Source: Nocardia yamanashiensis NBRC 100130 (GTDB taxonomy: Bacteria > Actinomycetota > Actinomycetes > Mycobacteriales > Mycobacteriaceae). Taken from it: a DNA stretch of 64,000 nt. A program made the translations under genes and the position numbers. The stretch spans positions 1 to 64,000 of the forward strand of contig NZ_BDCD01000002.1 of the NCBI RefSeq assembly GCF_001613325.1, given 5' to 3'. The stretch's first letter is position 1; each line of letters begins with the position of its first letter. Shown piece by piece: positions 16,676 through 26,171 of this stretch. The notes beneath the pieces were generated by a model that saw only the letters and a program-made list of their open reading frames with translations, did not search any database and had not been told where the DNA came from.

Positions 16676-18055
16676 GTGACGAAGAAGAAGTCGGAATCCC
16701 CCTCGCTCCGCAATTCGGAGCAGGGGGGTTCCTCTCTTGTCCAGCATTCCGCCGACCTCCCGTCCGCCGATACCGGCGTGCGGAAAACCGTGCTGCCCGG
16801 CGGACTACGGGTAGTGACCGAACATGTGCCGGGCGTGCGCTCGGCGTCCGTCGGCGTCTGGGTGGGCGTCGGTTCGCGCGACGAAGGCCCGACCGTGGCC
16901 GGGGCCGCGCACTTCCTCGAGCATCTGCTGTTCAAGGCGACGCCGACGCGGTCCGCGCTCGATATCGCCGAGGCCATGGATGCCGTCGGCGGTGAACTGA
17001 ATGCGTTCACGGCCAAGGAACAGACCTGCTATTACGCCCACGTCATCGACGAGGATCTGCCGCTGGCGGTGGATCTGGTCTCGGATGTGGTGCTGCGCGG
17101 GCTGTGCCGGGCCGAGGACGTGTCGGTGGAACGTCAAGTGGTGCTGGAAGAGATCTGCATGCGCGACGACGATCCCGAGGACATGGTCGGGGACGCGTTC
17201 CTGACCGCGCTCTTCGGCGATCATCCGATCGGGCGGCCGGTGATCGGCAGCGTCGAGACCATCGAATCGATGCAGGCGCACCAGCTGCGGTCGTTCCATC
17301 TGCGGCGCTACCGGCCCGACCGGATGGTGGTCGCGGTGGCCGGCAATATCGAACACGATCACGTGGTCGAACTGGTGTACCGGGCCTTCGCCGATCGCCT
17401 GGACAGCGGGCAGGAACCGGCGCCGCGCCGGGAAGGCAAGTTCCGGCCGCGCACGAATCCGGAACTGCTGCGCATTCACCGCGACAGCGAACAGGCGCAC
17501 CTGGTGTTCGGCACCCGCGCCTTCGGCCGCCACGAAGGCGAGAAGCGGTGGCCGCTGTCGGTGCTCAACACCGTGCTCGGCGGCGGACTGAGTTCACGCT
17601 TGTTCCAGCGCATCCGGGAAGAACGCGGCCTGGCGTACTCGGTGTACTCCAGCGTCGACACCTTCGCCGACACCGGCGCGTTCTCGGTCTACATCGGCTG
17701 CCAGCCCGAAAACCTCGGGCGGGTGGCGACTTTGGCACGCGGCGTGCTGGAAGAGGTGGCCGCCAACGGCATCACCGATGCCGAATGCGCGCGTGCCAAG
17801 GGCTCTTTGCGCGGCGGACTGGTGCTCGGGCTGGAGGATTCCGGCTCCCGCATGAACCGCATCGGGCGCAGCGAACTCAGCTACGGCAACCATCGCAGCG
17901 TGTCCGAAACCCTCGCTCGCATAGACGAAGTCACCACCGCGGAGGTCTCGAAGATCGCGGCCGCGCTGCTCTCCCGCCCCTACGGTGTCGCGGTCGCCGG
18001 ACCCTACCGGCGCACGCGTGACCTGCCCGCGGCGGTCCGCCATCTGGTGGATTGA
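16676..18055 (+). CDS. M16-family zinc metallopeptidase (PepR-like)
   Basis: The 459-residue protein has the inverted zinc motif HFLEH (residues 79-83) with the third ligand Glu in VVLEEICMRDDDPED (~157), and the second M16 half with LGGGLSSRLFQRIREERGLAYSVYS. It is the single-chain processing-peptidase type found directly after pnp in mycobacteria (Rv2782c, pepR). It probably cleaves peptides in the cytoplasm. The start is GTG 16676, 11 bp after pnp, so it is likely cotranscribed. The first ~35 residues are variable and charged. Confidence 0.92.
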   Translation: MTKKKSESPSLRNSEQGGSSLVQHSADLPSADTGVRKTVLPGGLRVVTEHVPGVRSASVGVWVGVGSRDEGPTVAGAAHFLEHLLFKATPTRSALDIAEAMDAVGGELNAFTAKEQTCYYAHVIDEDLPLAVDLVSDVVLRGLCRAEDVSVERQVVLEEICMRDDDPEDMVGDAFLTALFGDHPIGRPVIGSVETIESMQAHQLRSFHLRRYRPDRMVVAVAGNIEHDHVVELVYRAFADRLDSGQEPAPRREGKFRPRTNPELLRIHRDSEQAHLVFGTRAFGRHEGEKRWPLSVLNTVLGGGLSSRLFQRIREERGLAYSVYSSVDTFADTGAFSVYIGCQPENLGRVATLARGVLEEVAANGITDAECARAKGSLRGGLVLGLEDSGSRMNRIGRSELSYGNHRSVSETLARIDEVTTAEVSKIAAALLSRPYGVAVAGPYRRTRDLPAAVRHLVD

Positions 18056-18099
18056 GCGAACACCTGTGTGCTGACCGCCACCCCTCGGCCGGTCATGGC

Positions 18100-18131
18100 T
18101 ATGATCGCCGTGGCCGGTTGTTGGAGGGGAT
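18100..18131 (+). promoter_or_regulatory. Promoter and RBS of the Ser/Thr kinase gene
   Basis: TATGAT at 18100-18105 is a near-consensus -10 box. TTGGAGGGG just before GTG 18132 is a clear ribosome-binding site, unlike the leaderless genes elsewhere in the window. Confidence 0.55.
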
Positions 18132-20042
18132 GTGCTCGAACCAGGTGAGAAGTTCGCCGGGTATGTGATCGAACGTGAGTTGGGTCGTGGCGGTATGGGT
18201 GCGGTGTACCTCGCCCGTCACCCCCGGCTGCCGCGTTGGATCGCCTTGAAGCTGCTCAACGCGGAATTCCACGGAGACAGCGAGACTCACGCGCGCTTCG
18301 AGCGCGAAGCCGATCTAGCCGCGCGCCTGAACCATCCCGGCATCGTGACCGTCTACGACCGCGGGGTCGAGAACGGGCGGCTGTGGATCGCCATGCAGTA
18401 CGTGGACGGTGTCGAAGCCGAATCCGTTCCGGTGGAGGAACTGCCGCCCGCGCGGGCCGTGGAGATCGTCACCGCCACCGCCGAAGCCCTGGACTACGCG
18501 CACCGGGTCGGCGTGCTGCATCGAGATGTGAAGCCCGCCAATATCCTGCTGGCCCGCGAGACCCGGGAACAGCAGCCGGGCGTGCTGCTCACCGATTTCG
18601 GGATCGCCCGCCTGCAGGAGGACAACGCCCAGCTGACCGATTCCGGCGCGGTCATGGCGACCCTCTCCTACGCCTCGCCCGAACAGCTGTCGAACCAGCC
18701 CGTCGATTCGCGCTCCGACCAATATGCCTTGGCGTGCACGCTGTTCCGGCTGCTCACCGGATCGATGCCGTTCCCCGCCACCGATCCGGGCGCGATCGTC
18801 AAGGCGCACCTGTACGACAGTCCGCTGCCGATCGCGAGCCTGCGGCCCGGGTTGCCCGTCGGGCTGGATCCGGTGCTGGCGCGCGGGCTGGCCAAGAAGC
18901 CGGACGAGCGGTACCGGACCTGCGCCGAGTTCGCGGCAGCGGCTTGGCGGGCCATGGAGGCCGCGGCGGGCTTGCCCGGGCCGCCGCGCCCGGTCGAAAC
19001 CGCCACCCGCAGTTCGGGTGTGCACCATCGGGCGCCGGATTCGGCGCGGTCGCGCTCCGGTGGGAGTGGCGCCGGGCAGCGGCCCGGCGGGAACACCTCC
19101 GGTCAGCGGTCCGGCGGGAACCCGGTCCAGCGAGCCGGCGGGACCGGATCGGTCCGGGTTCCGGAAGGCCCGAACGCACCCCGCCGCGCCGCCGCGAACC
19201 CCGAAACCGGTGCCGCGCACCGAAGACCAGGCCGGCCCCCCACCCCGGGACGACCGGGCACCGATTCCGGCCGCCGGGCGGAAGCGTCCGGCCGTAACGG
19301 CTCCACCGGTACCGTCACCCGAACCGGCGCGACCGGCGGCGCCAGACGCCGCCCGTCCACCGGCCGCACCGGCATGGTCAATATCGCCCAGCTGTTCGCC
19401 CCGCGCTCCGGCCGCCATCTGAAAGTGGCTGCCACCGAACCCGAACGGGCCCGGCGCGCCCGCCTGTGGGCCATCGCGGTAGCCGTCACCTGCCTGGCCG
19501 CCGTCCTCGGCCTCACCATCCTGCTGACGTCGCCGTCCGGCCAATCCGCGAAAACGAAGTCCGCGCCCCCCGAAATCGTCGAAATGTCGGCCGCTTTCCC
19601 CAAAGTCGTCCCCCGCGAAGGCACCGCGGGCACCGGTTTTGCGGGCGCCAACTGCCGCGTGGTGGACCCCGAAACCGCCGACTTCAAAGCCCGCGTGGCC
19701 TTCGACGGCTGGACCTCCGCCTGGCAGTGCACCTACACCGCCGGCCACGACGTCCAGGAGTACGCCCTCTTCGCCTACCGCAATGTGGCTGCCGCCCAAT
19801 GGGCCTCCAGCCAGGCCCGCCTCACCTCCTCCACCGTCGACGAGCCCACCTTCACCGAAACCAACAACGGCAAGACCTACACCAACCGCCGCTTCGACCG
19901 TTCCCCCGACAAACCCTCCACCGTCTTCCTCACCTCCTTCTTCGACGACCCCAAACGCGAGAAGTTCCTCCTCTTCACCAAGGGCGACCCCGCCACCCCC
20001 AGCGGCGTCGTCGACTGGTGGAAAACCCTGCCCCTCGGCTGA
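18132..20042 (+). CDS. Membrane-anchored Ser/Thr protein kinase (Pkn family)
   Basis: A 636-residue receptor-type kinase. Residues 1-270 are a complete kinase domain: glycine loop GRGGMG (~19-24), lysine in IALKLL (~40), catalytic loop HRDVKPAN (His130-Asp132), DFG and the activation/APE-like YASPEQL. Residues ~275-440 are a Gly/Pro/Arg/Thr-rich disordered linker. One transmembrane helix (~445-467) follows, then an extracytoplasmic domain of ~165 residues with two Cys ([16 protein letters not shown]) that may sense a cell-wall or other outside signal. The TerD-VWA gene follows after 91 bp. Confidence 0.93.
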   Translation: MLEPGEKFAGYVIERELGRGGMGAVYLARHPRLPRWIALKLLNAEFHGDSETHARFEREADLAARLNHPGIVTVYDRGVENGRLWIAMQYVDGVEAESVPVEELPPARAVEIVTATAEALDYAHRVGVLHRDVKPANILLARETREQQPGVLLTDFGIARLQEDNAQLTDSGAVMATLSYASPEQLSNQPVDSRSDQYALACTLFRLLTGSMPFPATDPGAIVKAHLYDSPLPIASLRPGLPVGLDPVLARGLAKKPDERYRTCAEFAAAAWRAMEAAAGLPGPPRPVETATRSSGVHHRAPDSARSRSGGSGAGQRPGGNTSGQRSGGNPVQRAGGTGSVRVPEGPNAPRRAAANPETGAAHRRPGRPPTPGRPGTDSGRRAEASGRNGSTGTVTRTGATGGARRRPSTGRTGMVNIAQLFAPRSGRHLKVAATEPERARRARLWAIAVAVTCLAAVLGLTILLTSPSGQSAKTKSAPPEIVEMSAAFPKVVPREGTAGTGFAGANCRVVDPETADFKARVAFDGWTSAWQCTYTAGHDVQEYALFAYRNVAAAQWASSQARLTSSTVDEPTFTETNNGKTYTNRRFDRSPDKPSTVFLTSFFDDPKREKFLLFTKGDPATPSGVVDWWKTLPLG

Positions 20043-20133
20043 TTTACGTCACCGGCGGCCTCGATCCGGTCGGGTGCTGGCGATTCATCCCATTGGGAAA
20101 GACCGGAGGCGGGAAGTGGGGGAGACTGGCAGC

Positions 20134-21477
20134 GTGAATCTGAGCAAGGGTGCCAATGTGCCGGTTGCCGCCGCTGCTGTGCGGGCGGTGCTCGCGTGGT
20201 CGGGTGGGCCGGGGGTGCCGGGGATCGATGCGTCGGCGTTGCTGCTCACCGCGTCCGGGAAGGTGCGGTCGGATGCGGATTTCGTGTTCTACAACCAGCC
20301 GGGGCATCCGGGTGGGGCGGTGCGGCATGCGGGGAAGCAGGGGACCGCTGATGCCGTGGATGTGAATCTGGCTGGGCTGGAAGCGGAGATCGACCGGGTC
20401 GCGTTGTGTGCTTCCGCCGACGGCGGGACGTTCGGGCAGGTGCCCGGGCTGCATCTGTTGTTGCTGGATGCGGCGTCGGGGGCGCAGCTGGCGCGGTTCG
20501 ATATCGCCGCCGGGCCGGAGACCGCGATGCTGGGCGGTGAGTTGTACCGGCGGGGCGGGGCGTGGAAGTTCCGGGCCGTCGGGCAGGGGTGGGCCAGCGG
20601 GCTGGCCGGGCTGGCAACGGATTTCGGTATCACGGTGGACGACGCGCCTGCGGCAACGCCGGTCACGCATGCGCCGCCGCCGAGCCAACAGTCTTCGGGT
20701 GCGGGCAATATTCGCCTGACCAAAGGCGAGGAGCGCCTGCCCATCGATATGCGGAAGCGGTTGTCGCTGCGGAAGGAACAGGTCGCGGTCAGCCTGGCCA
20801 AGCAAGGGGCGCAGGGGCTGACGGCGCGAGTGATTCTGGTGCTGGACGCGTCCGGGTCGATGACGATGCTGTACGAGAAGGGCGTCATTCACCGCGTGGT
20901 GGAGCGAATGGCCGCTGTCGCCGCGCAATTGGACGAGAACGGGTCGATGCAGGCGTGGACCTTCGCCAGCAATCCCGCCCGGCTGCCGGACCTGACCATC
21001 GCCGAGCTCCCGCAGTGGATGCAGCTGCACGTCCGCTGCGGTCAGCTGAAGCTGCTGCCGGGGCGCGCCCGCAATCTGCAGCCGGGGCAGGTGGATATGC
21101 GTCAGGTGGGCATCCAGAACGAGGAGCAGAAGGTGATCCAGGAGGTGCGCGGGTACGTGCACGCCACACCGCAGCGGTCCGCGACGCTGGTGCTGTTCTT
21201 CTCCGACGGCGGCGTCTACAAGAACCGGGAGATCGAACAGCAATTGCGGGCCGCGGTCGAGGAGCCGATCTTCTGGCAGTTCATCGGACTCGGCAGCCGC
21301 AACGGGTACGGGGTGCTGGAACAGCTCGACACCATGGCGGGCCGCCGCGTCGACAATGTCGGCTTCTTCGCCGTCGACGACATCGACACGGTCAGCGACG
21401 CCGAGTTGTACGACCGCCTGCTCTCGGAATTCCCGTCCTATGTGCGGGCCGCGGGGCAGGCGGGCATCCTGCGCTGA
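20134..21477 (+). CDS. TerD-like plus von Willebrand A domain protein
   Basis: Residues ~1-185 are a TerD/CABP1-type domain ([34 protein letters not shown]), normally a calcium-binding fold of tellurium-resistance and stress proteins. Residues ~230-430 are a VWA domain with the MIDAS motif DASGSM (Asp238) and FFSDGG. The combination is typical of TerF/TerY-type proteins in stress or phage-exposure loci, though no other ter gene is present. Start GTG 20134 gives the canonical TerD N-terminus and has GGGAGA upstream. The upstream Ser/Thr kinase may be a functional partner. Confidence 0.85.
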   Translation: MNLSKGANVPVAAAAVRAVLAWSGGPGVPGIDASALLLTASGKVRSDADFVFYNQPGHPGGAVRHAGKQGTADAVDVNLAGLEAEIDRVALCASADGGTFGQVPGLHLLLLDAASGAQLARFDIAAGPETAMLGGELYRRGGAWKFRAVGQGWASGLAGLATDFGITVDDAPAATPVTHAPPPSQQSSGAGNIRLTKGEERLPIDMRKRLSLRKEQVAVSLAKQGAQGLTARVILVLDASGSMTMLYEKGVIHRVVERMAAVAAQLDENGSMQAWTFASNPARLPDLTIAELPQWMQLHVRCGQLKLLPGRARNLQPGQVDMRQVGIQNEEQKVIQEVRGYVHATPQRSATLVLFFSDGGVYKNREIEQQLRAAVEEPIFWQFIGLGSRNGYGVLEQLDTMAGRRVDNVGFFAVDDIDTVSDAELYDRLLSEFPSYVRAAGQAGILR

Positions 21478-21486
21478 GCGCCGGGC

Positions 21487-21993
21487 TCAGAGCTCCAGGC
21501 GCATGGCCGTGCGCGGCCAGCGATCCAGGCCCAGTTCGGCTTCGTGCACGCGGATCTTGTGCAGATCCGGGGTGAGTGCGTCGTCGGCGAGCCGCCGGAA
21601 CCCCAGACGCTCGTAATACGGTGCGTTCCACGGCACTTCGACGAACGTGGTGAGCGACAGCGCGGGCAGCCCGGCGGCGCGGGCGCGGTCCGCGAGGTGC
21701 TCGATCAGCGCCCGCCCCAGCCCGCGATGGGCGGCGTCCGGATGCACCGACACCTGGGCGATGTGCTCGGTGTCATCGGCGGGCTCGCTCACCAGATACG
21801 CCAGGGGCGTGTCGTTTTCATCGACGCTGACCCAGGCCCGGCCCGCACGCCGGTACTCCTCGAGCCGTTCCAGACTCGGCGGTTCATCGTCGGCGATTTC
21901 GAGCATGCCGATGGCGCGGAACGGTTCGCCGGCGGCGACCTCGATGTCCTGCAGGGCGGTCAGATCCTCGGCGGTGGCGGCACGAATGCGCAT
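21487..21993 (-). CDS. GNAT-family N-acetyltransferase
   Basis: The 168-residue protein has the GNAT fold with the acetyl-CoA loop VSVHPDAAHRGLGRALIEHL (motif A) and the C-terminal YYERLGFRRL. The substrate is unknown. ATG 21993 was selected over longer frames because TACCGT lies at 22005-22000, exactly 6 nt upstream, a leaderless arrangement. Confidence 0.85.
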   Translation of the reverse strand: MRIRAATAEDLTALQDIEVAAGEPFRAIGMLEIADDEPPSLERLEEYRRAGRAWVSVDENDTPLAYLVSEPADDTEHIAQVSVHPDAAHRGLGRALIEHLADRARAAGLPALSLTTFVEVPWNAPYYERLGFRRLADDALTPDLHKIRVHEAELGLDRWPRTAMRLEL

Positions 21994-22030
21994 GGGCTGA
22001 CGGTAGCGCTCCACTACCCGCCGCGGCTTG

Positions 22031-22405
22031 CTATTTTGCCGCGCGATTCGCGCCGGCGGGCTCGGCGTCCGTCCGGGCGCGATTGGCGGCCTCGATGACG
22101 GCGTCCAGCAGTCCGGGCAGGGCGCGGCGGACATCCTCGGCGCGCAGCGAGACGTAGGTATTGCCGTCGGTGGTGAAGCGGGAGGTGATCCCGGCCTCGC
22201 GCAGGATCTTGAAATGATGGGCGGCGGTGGACTTGCTCACCGAGTCGTAGAGCGAGGAACAGCGCTGCGGCCCCTCGGCGGCGTCGAGCCGGCGCACCAT
22301 CTCCAGCCGGACCGGGTCCTGCAGGGCGGCCAGCACGGCGGGCAGCGGAGCCACTTCGGGCAGCGCATCCCCGGTGGCGGCCTGGGCGGCGGCCGGATCG
22401 GTCAT
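22031..22405 (-). CDS. ArsR-family transcriptional repressor
   Basis: The 124-residue winged-helix protein has the ArsR/HTH_20 signature: ALQDPVRLEMVRRLD, SKSTAAHHFKILREAGI, followed by a short wing. No arsenic-type Cys pair (CVC) is present, so the inducer is probably an organic molecule. It is divergent from the MFS gene, and a striking inverted repeat lies between them. GAGTGAGG precedes the ATG. Confidence 0.88.
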   Translation of the reverse strand: MTDPAAAQAATGDALPEVAPLPAVLAALQDPVRLEMVRRLDAAEGPQRCSSLYDSVSKSTAAHHFKILREAGITSRFTTDGNTYVSLRAEDVRRALPGLLDAVIEAANRARTDAEPAGANRAAK

Positions 22406-22427
22406 GACTTACCTCACTCGACTAGTG

Positions 22428-22478
22428 GTTTGACGATCATCGAACCTGGCGTAGGGTCAGGTTCGATAACAGTCAAAC
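22428..22478. promoter_or_regulatory. Nested palindromic operator between arsR-type gene and MFS gene
   Basis: The arms 22428-22448 and 22458-22478 are inverted copies (18 of 21 positions) separated by 9 bp. The conserved outer core is GTTTGAC/GTCAAAC and the inner core ATCGAACCTG/CAGGTTCGAT. The left arm is itself a near palindrome (GTTTGACGATCATCGAAC), so two repressor dimers could sit side by side. TTGACG (22430-22435) and TAGGGT (22452-22457), 16 bp apart, make a promoter for the MFS gene inside the operator. Confidence 0.75.
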
Positions 22479-22497
22479 TTACCTGATGGAGGATGGG

Positions 22498-23703
22498 ATG
22501 GCAGCGCCTGTGGCAGTCGCGGCTGAATCCGAGCAGGGCACCCAGACCTGGGCCTACGCGCTGGTGCTGGTCGCCAGCGGCGTGGCGCTCGGCGTCTCCG
22601 GCGCGCCCGCTCCGCTCTACGGGCTCTACCAGCAGGCGTGGCATTTCTCGCCGCTCACCACCACTTTCGTCTTCGCCGTCTACGCGGTGGCGGCGCTCGG
22701 CGCGGTGCTGGTGTCCGGCCGCATCTCCGATGTGGTGGGCCGGAAGCCGGTGCTGCTCGGCGCTTTCGCGATCATGATCGCCGGCCTGGTGGTGTTCCTG
22801 CTCGCCGACAATGTGGCCATGCTGCTGCTGGCCCGCGCCCTGCACGGCGCGGCGGTCGGCGCGACCGTGGTGGCCGGGGCGGCGGCGCTGCTGGACCTGC
22901 GGCCGGCGCACGGCGCGCGCTCGGGGCAGCTGTCCGGCGTGGCCTTCAATGTCGGTATGGCCGTGGCGATCCTGGGCTCGGCGGTGCTGGCACAGTACGC
23001 GCCGCATCCGCTGCGCACGCCGTACGTGGCCATCACCATCGCCTGCCTGGCCATCGCGGCCGGGGTGCTGCTGCTGCGCGAACCGCACACCGCGCGGGTG
23101 CGGGCCCGCATCACCATCGCCAAACCGGCTGTGCCGCACGAGATCCGCAGCGACTTCTGGTTCTCCGCGCTCGGCGTGATGGCGGCCTGGTCGGTGCTGG
23201 GCGTGCTGCTGTCGCTGTATCCGTCGCTGGCCGCGCAGGAGACCGGCATCCACAATCTGGTCTTCGGCGGTGCGGTGGTGGCCGCGACCGCGACGGCGGG
23301 CGCGTTCGCGCAGGCGTTCGCGGGCGGCATTCCGGCGCGCCGGGCCGCCATCATCGGCGATGTGGGCATGGCGGCCGCGCTGGTGCTGACCCTGCCCGCG
23401 CTCGCCACCGGCAACTGGGTGGTGGTGCTGATCGCGGGGCTGGCGCTCGGCGCGACCTTCGGCCTCGGCTTCGGCGGCTCCATCCGGCACCTGTCCAATG
23501 TTGTGCCGCAACACAAGCGCGGCGAGACCATGTCGGCCTACTACCTGCTCGCCTACACGGCATTGGCGCTGCCGACGGTCGTTGCGGGCTGGGCGGCCAC
23601 CACCTGGGGCCTGACCACGGTATTCCCCTGGTTCGTGATCGCCGTGGCGGTGGCGTGCCTGATCGCCGCCGGACTGGGCCTGCGCCGCAAGGCCACCGCC
23701 TGA
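22498..23703 (+). CDS. MFS transporter, drug-efflux type (12 TM)
   Basis: A 401-residue major facilitator with 12 predicted hydrophobic segments and the MFS motif A loop after TM2 (GRISDVVGRKPVL). SGAPAPLYGLYQ at TM1 is typical of actinobacterial export-type MFS. It probably exports a small toxic compound sensed by the divergent ArsR protein. ATG 22498 is preferred since GGAGG lies 5 bp upstream; ATG 22486 overlaps that site. Confidence 0.88.
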   Translation: MAAPVAVAAESEQGTQTWAYALVLVASGVALGVSGAPAPLYGLYQQAWHFSPLTTTFVFAVYAVAALGAVLVSGRISDVVGRKPVLLGAFAIMIAGLVVFLLADNVAMLLLARALHGAAVGATVVAGAAALLDLRPAHGARSGQLSGVAFNVGMAVAILGSAVLAQYAPHPLRTPYVAITIACLAIAAGVLLLREPHTARVRARITIAKPAVPHEIRSDFWFSALGVMAAWSVLGVLLSLYPSLAAQETGIHNLVFGGAVVAATATAGAFAQAFAGGIPARRAAIIGDVGMAAALVLTLPALATGNWVVVLIAGLALGATFGLGFGGSIRHLSNVVPQHKRGETMSAYYLLAYTALALPTVVAGWAATTWGLTTVFPWFVIAVAVACLIAAGLGLRRKATA

Positions 23704-23849
23704 CCTCCTCGGCCACGCGGTCGGATGGCGAGGCGGCCTCCCGGGCGCGTCGCGGTGTGGCGATCGGCGAGTTGCAGTGAAAGTCCTTGTACGCAGGGAA
23801 AATACGTGCATGCGATGCGCTGGCGGCCCGCTGTCGCTATCCTTCCGCT

Positions 23850-25187
23850 ATGCGTGTGGGGAGGTTCGGCTCGACGCTGAACCGTAGGCTCGAGCGGTCG
23901 GCGTTGTTGCTGTCGGTGCTGGCGGCGGTGCTCGGTGGGTTGGTCGTCGGGGCGCTCACCTGGTGGGGGCTGTGGCGACTATTGGGTGCCCGGGCGGAAA
24001 CGCCGAATCAGCTGGACCTCACCAAGATCGCGCTATGGGTGACCGCGGGCGTCGGCGGCGCGGTGGCGCTGGTGGTGGCCTACCGGCGGCAGCGCGACAC
24101 CGAACGCGGGCGGTTCGCGGAACTGTTCGGCGCGGCCGCCCGGCAACTCGGCGACCCGGATGTGGCGGTGCGTGTCGCCGGGGTCTACGCCATGGCCGGT
24201 GTGGCGGACGAGTTCTCGGTGCGCTCGCGGCGGCAGCAGTGCGTGGACGTGCTGTGCGGCTACCTACGCCTGCCCTATCTGCCCGAGGAGGGCGCCAGCC
24301 ATCTGAGCTCCAAATCGCAGCGGGTGGAGGACTCCGGCACCGCCGTCGAACGCATCTACCACTACCGCCAGAACGACCGGCAGGTCCGCGACACCATCGT
24401 CCGGGTGATCGGCGCCAGACTTCGGCCCAGCGCCGAAATCTCCTGGTCCGACTGTGATTTCGACTTCTCCGACGTACTCTTCGAAGACGCCGACTTCCAC
24501 GAAGCTGTCTTCACCGGCCGCGTCACCCGCTTCGCGGGCGCCCAGTTCATCGGCATCCGCGGCACCAGCTTCGAACGCACCCGCTTCCTCGGCGACCGGA
24601 CTTCCTTCCAGGGCGCGGTCTTCCGCAATGCCACCACCTTCGAAGCCGCCCATTTCGCCGGAGCCCGCACCGAATTCGTCCGCGCCAACTTCAACGGTGA
24701 ACGCACCACTTTCGCCAATGCCAAGCTCACCGCCGACCTGACCTCGTTCGAATCCGCGCTCTTCGACGGCGAGCGCATCACCTTCACCGGCGCCGAATTC
24801 CTGGGCATCCGAATCACTTTCACCGGTGCCCGCTTCTACGCCGGATCCAGTTCCTTCGACTGTGCGCATCTGGGCGCGCCCGCCCGCTGGCGTTCCGGCC
24901 GCACCTTGGAAGCCAATTTCTCCCGCGCCGACTACCACGGCAAGGTCTCCTTCGCCGATGTGGTGTTCAGCGGCCGTTCGGTGAGTTTCACCGGCAGCGA
25001 CTTCTTCGGCGACATCTCCTTCCGCCGTGTCTCCTTCGATGCCCGCACGATCAGCTTCGAACGCCCGCGCGCCTGGGTCGGCATCCAATTCGACTGGGAT
25101 GCCTCGCCTTCCACCAAGCCCGCCAATATCGAACCGACGGCCTGGCCGCCCGTCCCCGCCGAAACCGCGCCCGAGCTGACCGGCTGA
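23850..25187 (+). CDS. Membrane-anchored pentapeptide-repeat protein
   Basis: Two N-terminal transmembrane helices (~18-42 and ~54-74) precede a cytoplasmic linker with RQRDTERGRFAELFGAAARQLGD. From ~205 to 400 there is a run of pentapeptide-like repeats with aromatic Phe at every fifth position (DFSDVLF, TSFERTRF, ITFTGAEF), expected to form a right-handed beta helix. The same architecture is common in actinobacteria. Function is unknown. TATCCT at 23838-23843 lies 6 nt before ATG 23850, so the start is probably leaderless. Its stop abuts that of the next gene (TGATCA). Confidence 0.85.
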   Translation: MRVGRFGSTLNRRLERSALLLSVLAAVLGGLVVGALTWWGLWRLLGARAETPNQLDLTKIALWVTAGVGGAVALVVAYRRQRDTERGRFAELFGAAARQLGDPDVAVRVAGVYAMAGVADEFSVRSRRQQCVDVLCGYLRLPYLPEEGASHLSSKSQRVEDSGTAVERIYHYRQNDRQVRDTIVRVIGARLRPSAEISWSDCDFDFSDVLFEDADFHEAVFTGRVTRFAGAQFIGIRGTSFERTRFLGDRTSFQGAVFRNATTFEAAHFAGARTEFVRANFNGERTTFANAKLTADLTSFESALFDGERITFTGAEFLGIRITFTGARFYAGSSSFDCAHLGAPARWRSGRTLEANFSRADYHGKVSFADVVFSGRSVSFTGSDFFGDISFRRVSFDARTISFERPRAWVGIQFDWDASPSTKPANIEPTAWPPVPAETAPELTG

Positions 25188-26060
25188 TCAGCGCGCCGGG
25201 AACCGGATGATCCGGTCGTCACCCGCCCGCTCGTCCCCGCGCCCGTCGGTATTGGAGGTGGTCAGCCACAGCGCCCCGTCGGGTGCGATGGCGACCGTGC
25301 GCAGCCGCCCGTACCGATCCGCCAGCAGCGCTCGCGGATTCCCGGTCGCGCCCGCCCGCAACGGCACCGTCCACAGCCGTTCCCCGCGCAACGCCGCCAT
25401 GTACAGCGTGTCCCCGGCGATCGCGATCCCCGACGGCGACCCCGCCACCGGATTCCCCGGCGCCGCAGCGCCATCCGGCGTCAAGCGCAGTATCTTCCCG
25501 TTCGGATCCGCGAAATCCTGTGATCGATTGCCCTGCCCCGCATCCCCGGTCCCCGCGTACAGCATTCCGTCCGGCCCGAACGCGATCCGCCCGCCATCGT
25601 GAATCGAGCCCTTGGCGATCCCGCTGAACACCACCTCCGGCTGCCCGTCCAACCGGAACCGCACGATCCGATTGTCCTGCGCCGTCGTGAAATACGCGTA
25701 GACGAGCCCGTCCCGCGCATACTCCGGCGATACCGCCAGCCCCAGCAATCCCGCCTCCCCGGTCGCCTCCACCCCCGGCACCCGATACACCTGCTCGACC
25801 CCGCTCCCCGGCGAAACCCGCAGCACCACACCGGAATCCCGTTCCGCCACCAGCGCCCGCCCGTCCGGCAGGAACGCCAGCCCCCACGGCGTCGTGATCC
25901 CCTGTGCCACTTGCTCTCCGGCATTGAAATCCGGTTCGCGGCCCGGTGTACTGGGTGCGGTGAAAGTGGCGACCGGTGTGGATTCCTCGCCCGCACACGC
26001 CGCCGTCACCCCCAGCAGGAGCAGCAGCACCGTCACGACCCGGACCGACGCAGTACGCAT
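25188..26060 (-). CDS. Lipoprotein, glucose/sorbosone dehydrogenase-like beta-propeller (shortened)
   Basis: A signal peptide with lipobox VTAACAG is followed by a PQQ-dependent sugar-dehydrogenase-like propeller: TTPWGLAFLPDGRALVAER, GLLGLAVSPEY, SIHDGGRIAFGPDGMLYAGTGD, NGKILRLTPDG, YGRLRTVAIAPDG and TTSNTDGRG. At 290 residues it is clearly shorter than the ~370 usual for this family. The segment normally containing GHRNxQG between NPVAGSP and SGIAIAGDT is missing, suggesting an in-frame internal deletion. Catalytic competence is doubtful. A GGAGGG ribosome site abuts the ATG. Confidence 0.8.
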   Translation of the reverse strand: MRTASVRVVTVLLLLLGVTAACAGEESTPVATFTAPSTPGREPDFNAGEQVAQGITTPWGLAFLPDGRALVAERDSGVVLRVSPGSGVEQVYRVPGVEATGEAGLLGLAVSPEYARDGLVYAYFTTAQDNRIVRFRLDGQPEVVFSGIAKGSIHDGGRIAFGPDGMLYAGTGDAGQGNRSQDFADPNGKILRLTPDGAAAPGNPVAGSPSGIAIAGDTLYMAALRGERLWTVPLRAGATGNPRALLADRYGRLRTVAIAPDGALWLTTSNTDGRGDERAGDDRIIRFPAR

Positions 26061-26171
26061 CCCTCCATCCTGCGCGCCCCGCGCGCGTTCGACAGATGGG
26101 ATTCGTTCTGCTGTCGCCTTCCCCGTCTAAGGTGCAATAGCTCGCAAAGGTAACGAGGTAGGGGTTCGTCG

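Noticed and set aside
18132..21477. Tellurite-resistance (ter) operon
   Set aside because: Only one TerD-VWA protein is present; no terC, terB or further terD genes are nearby.
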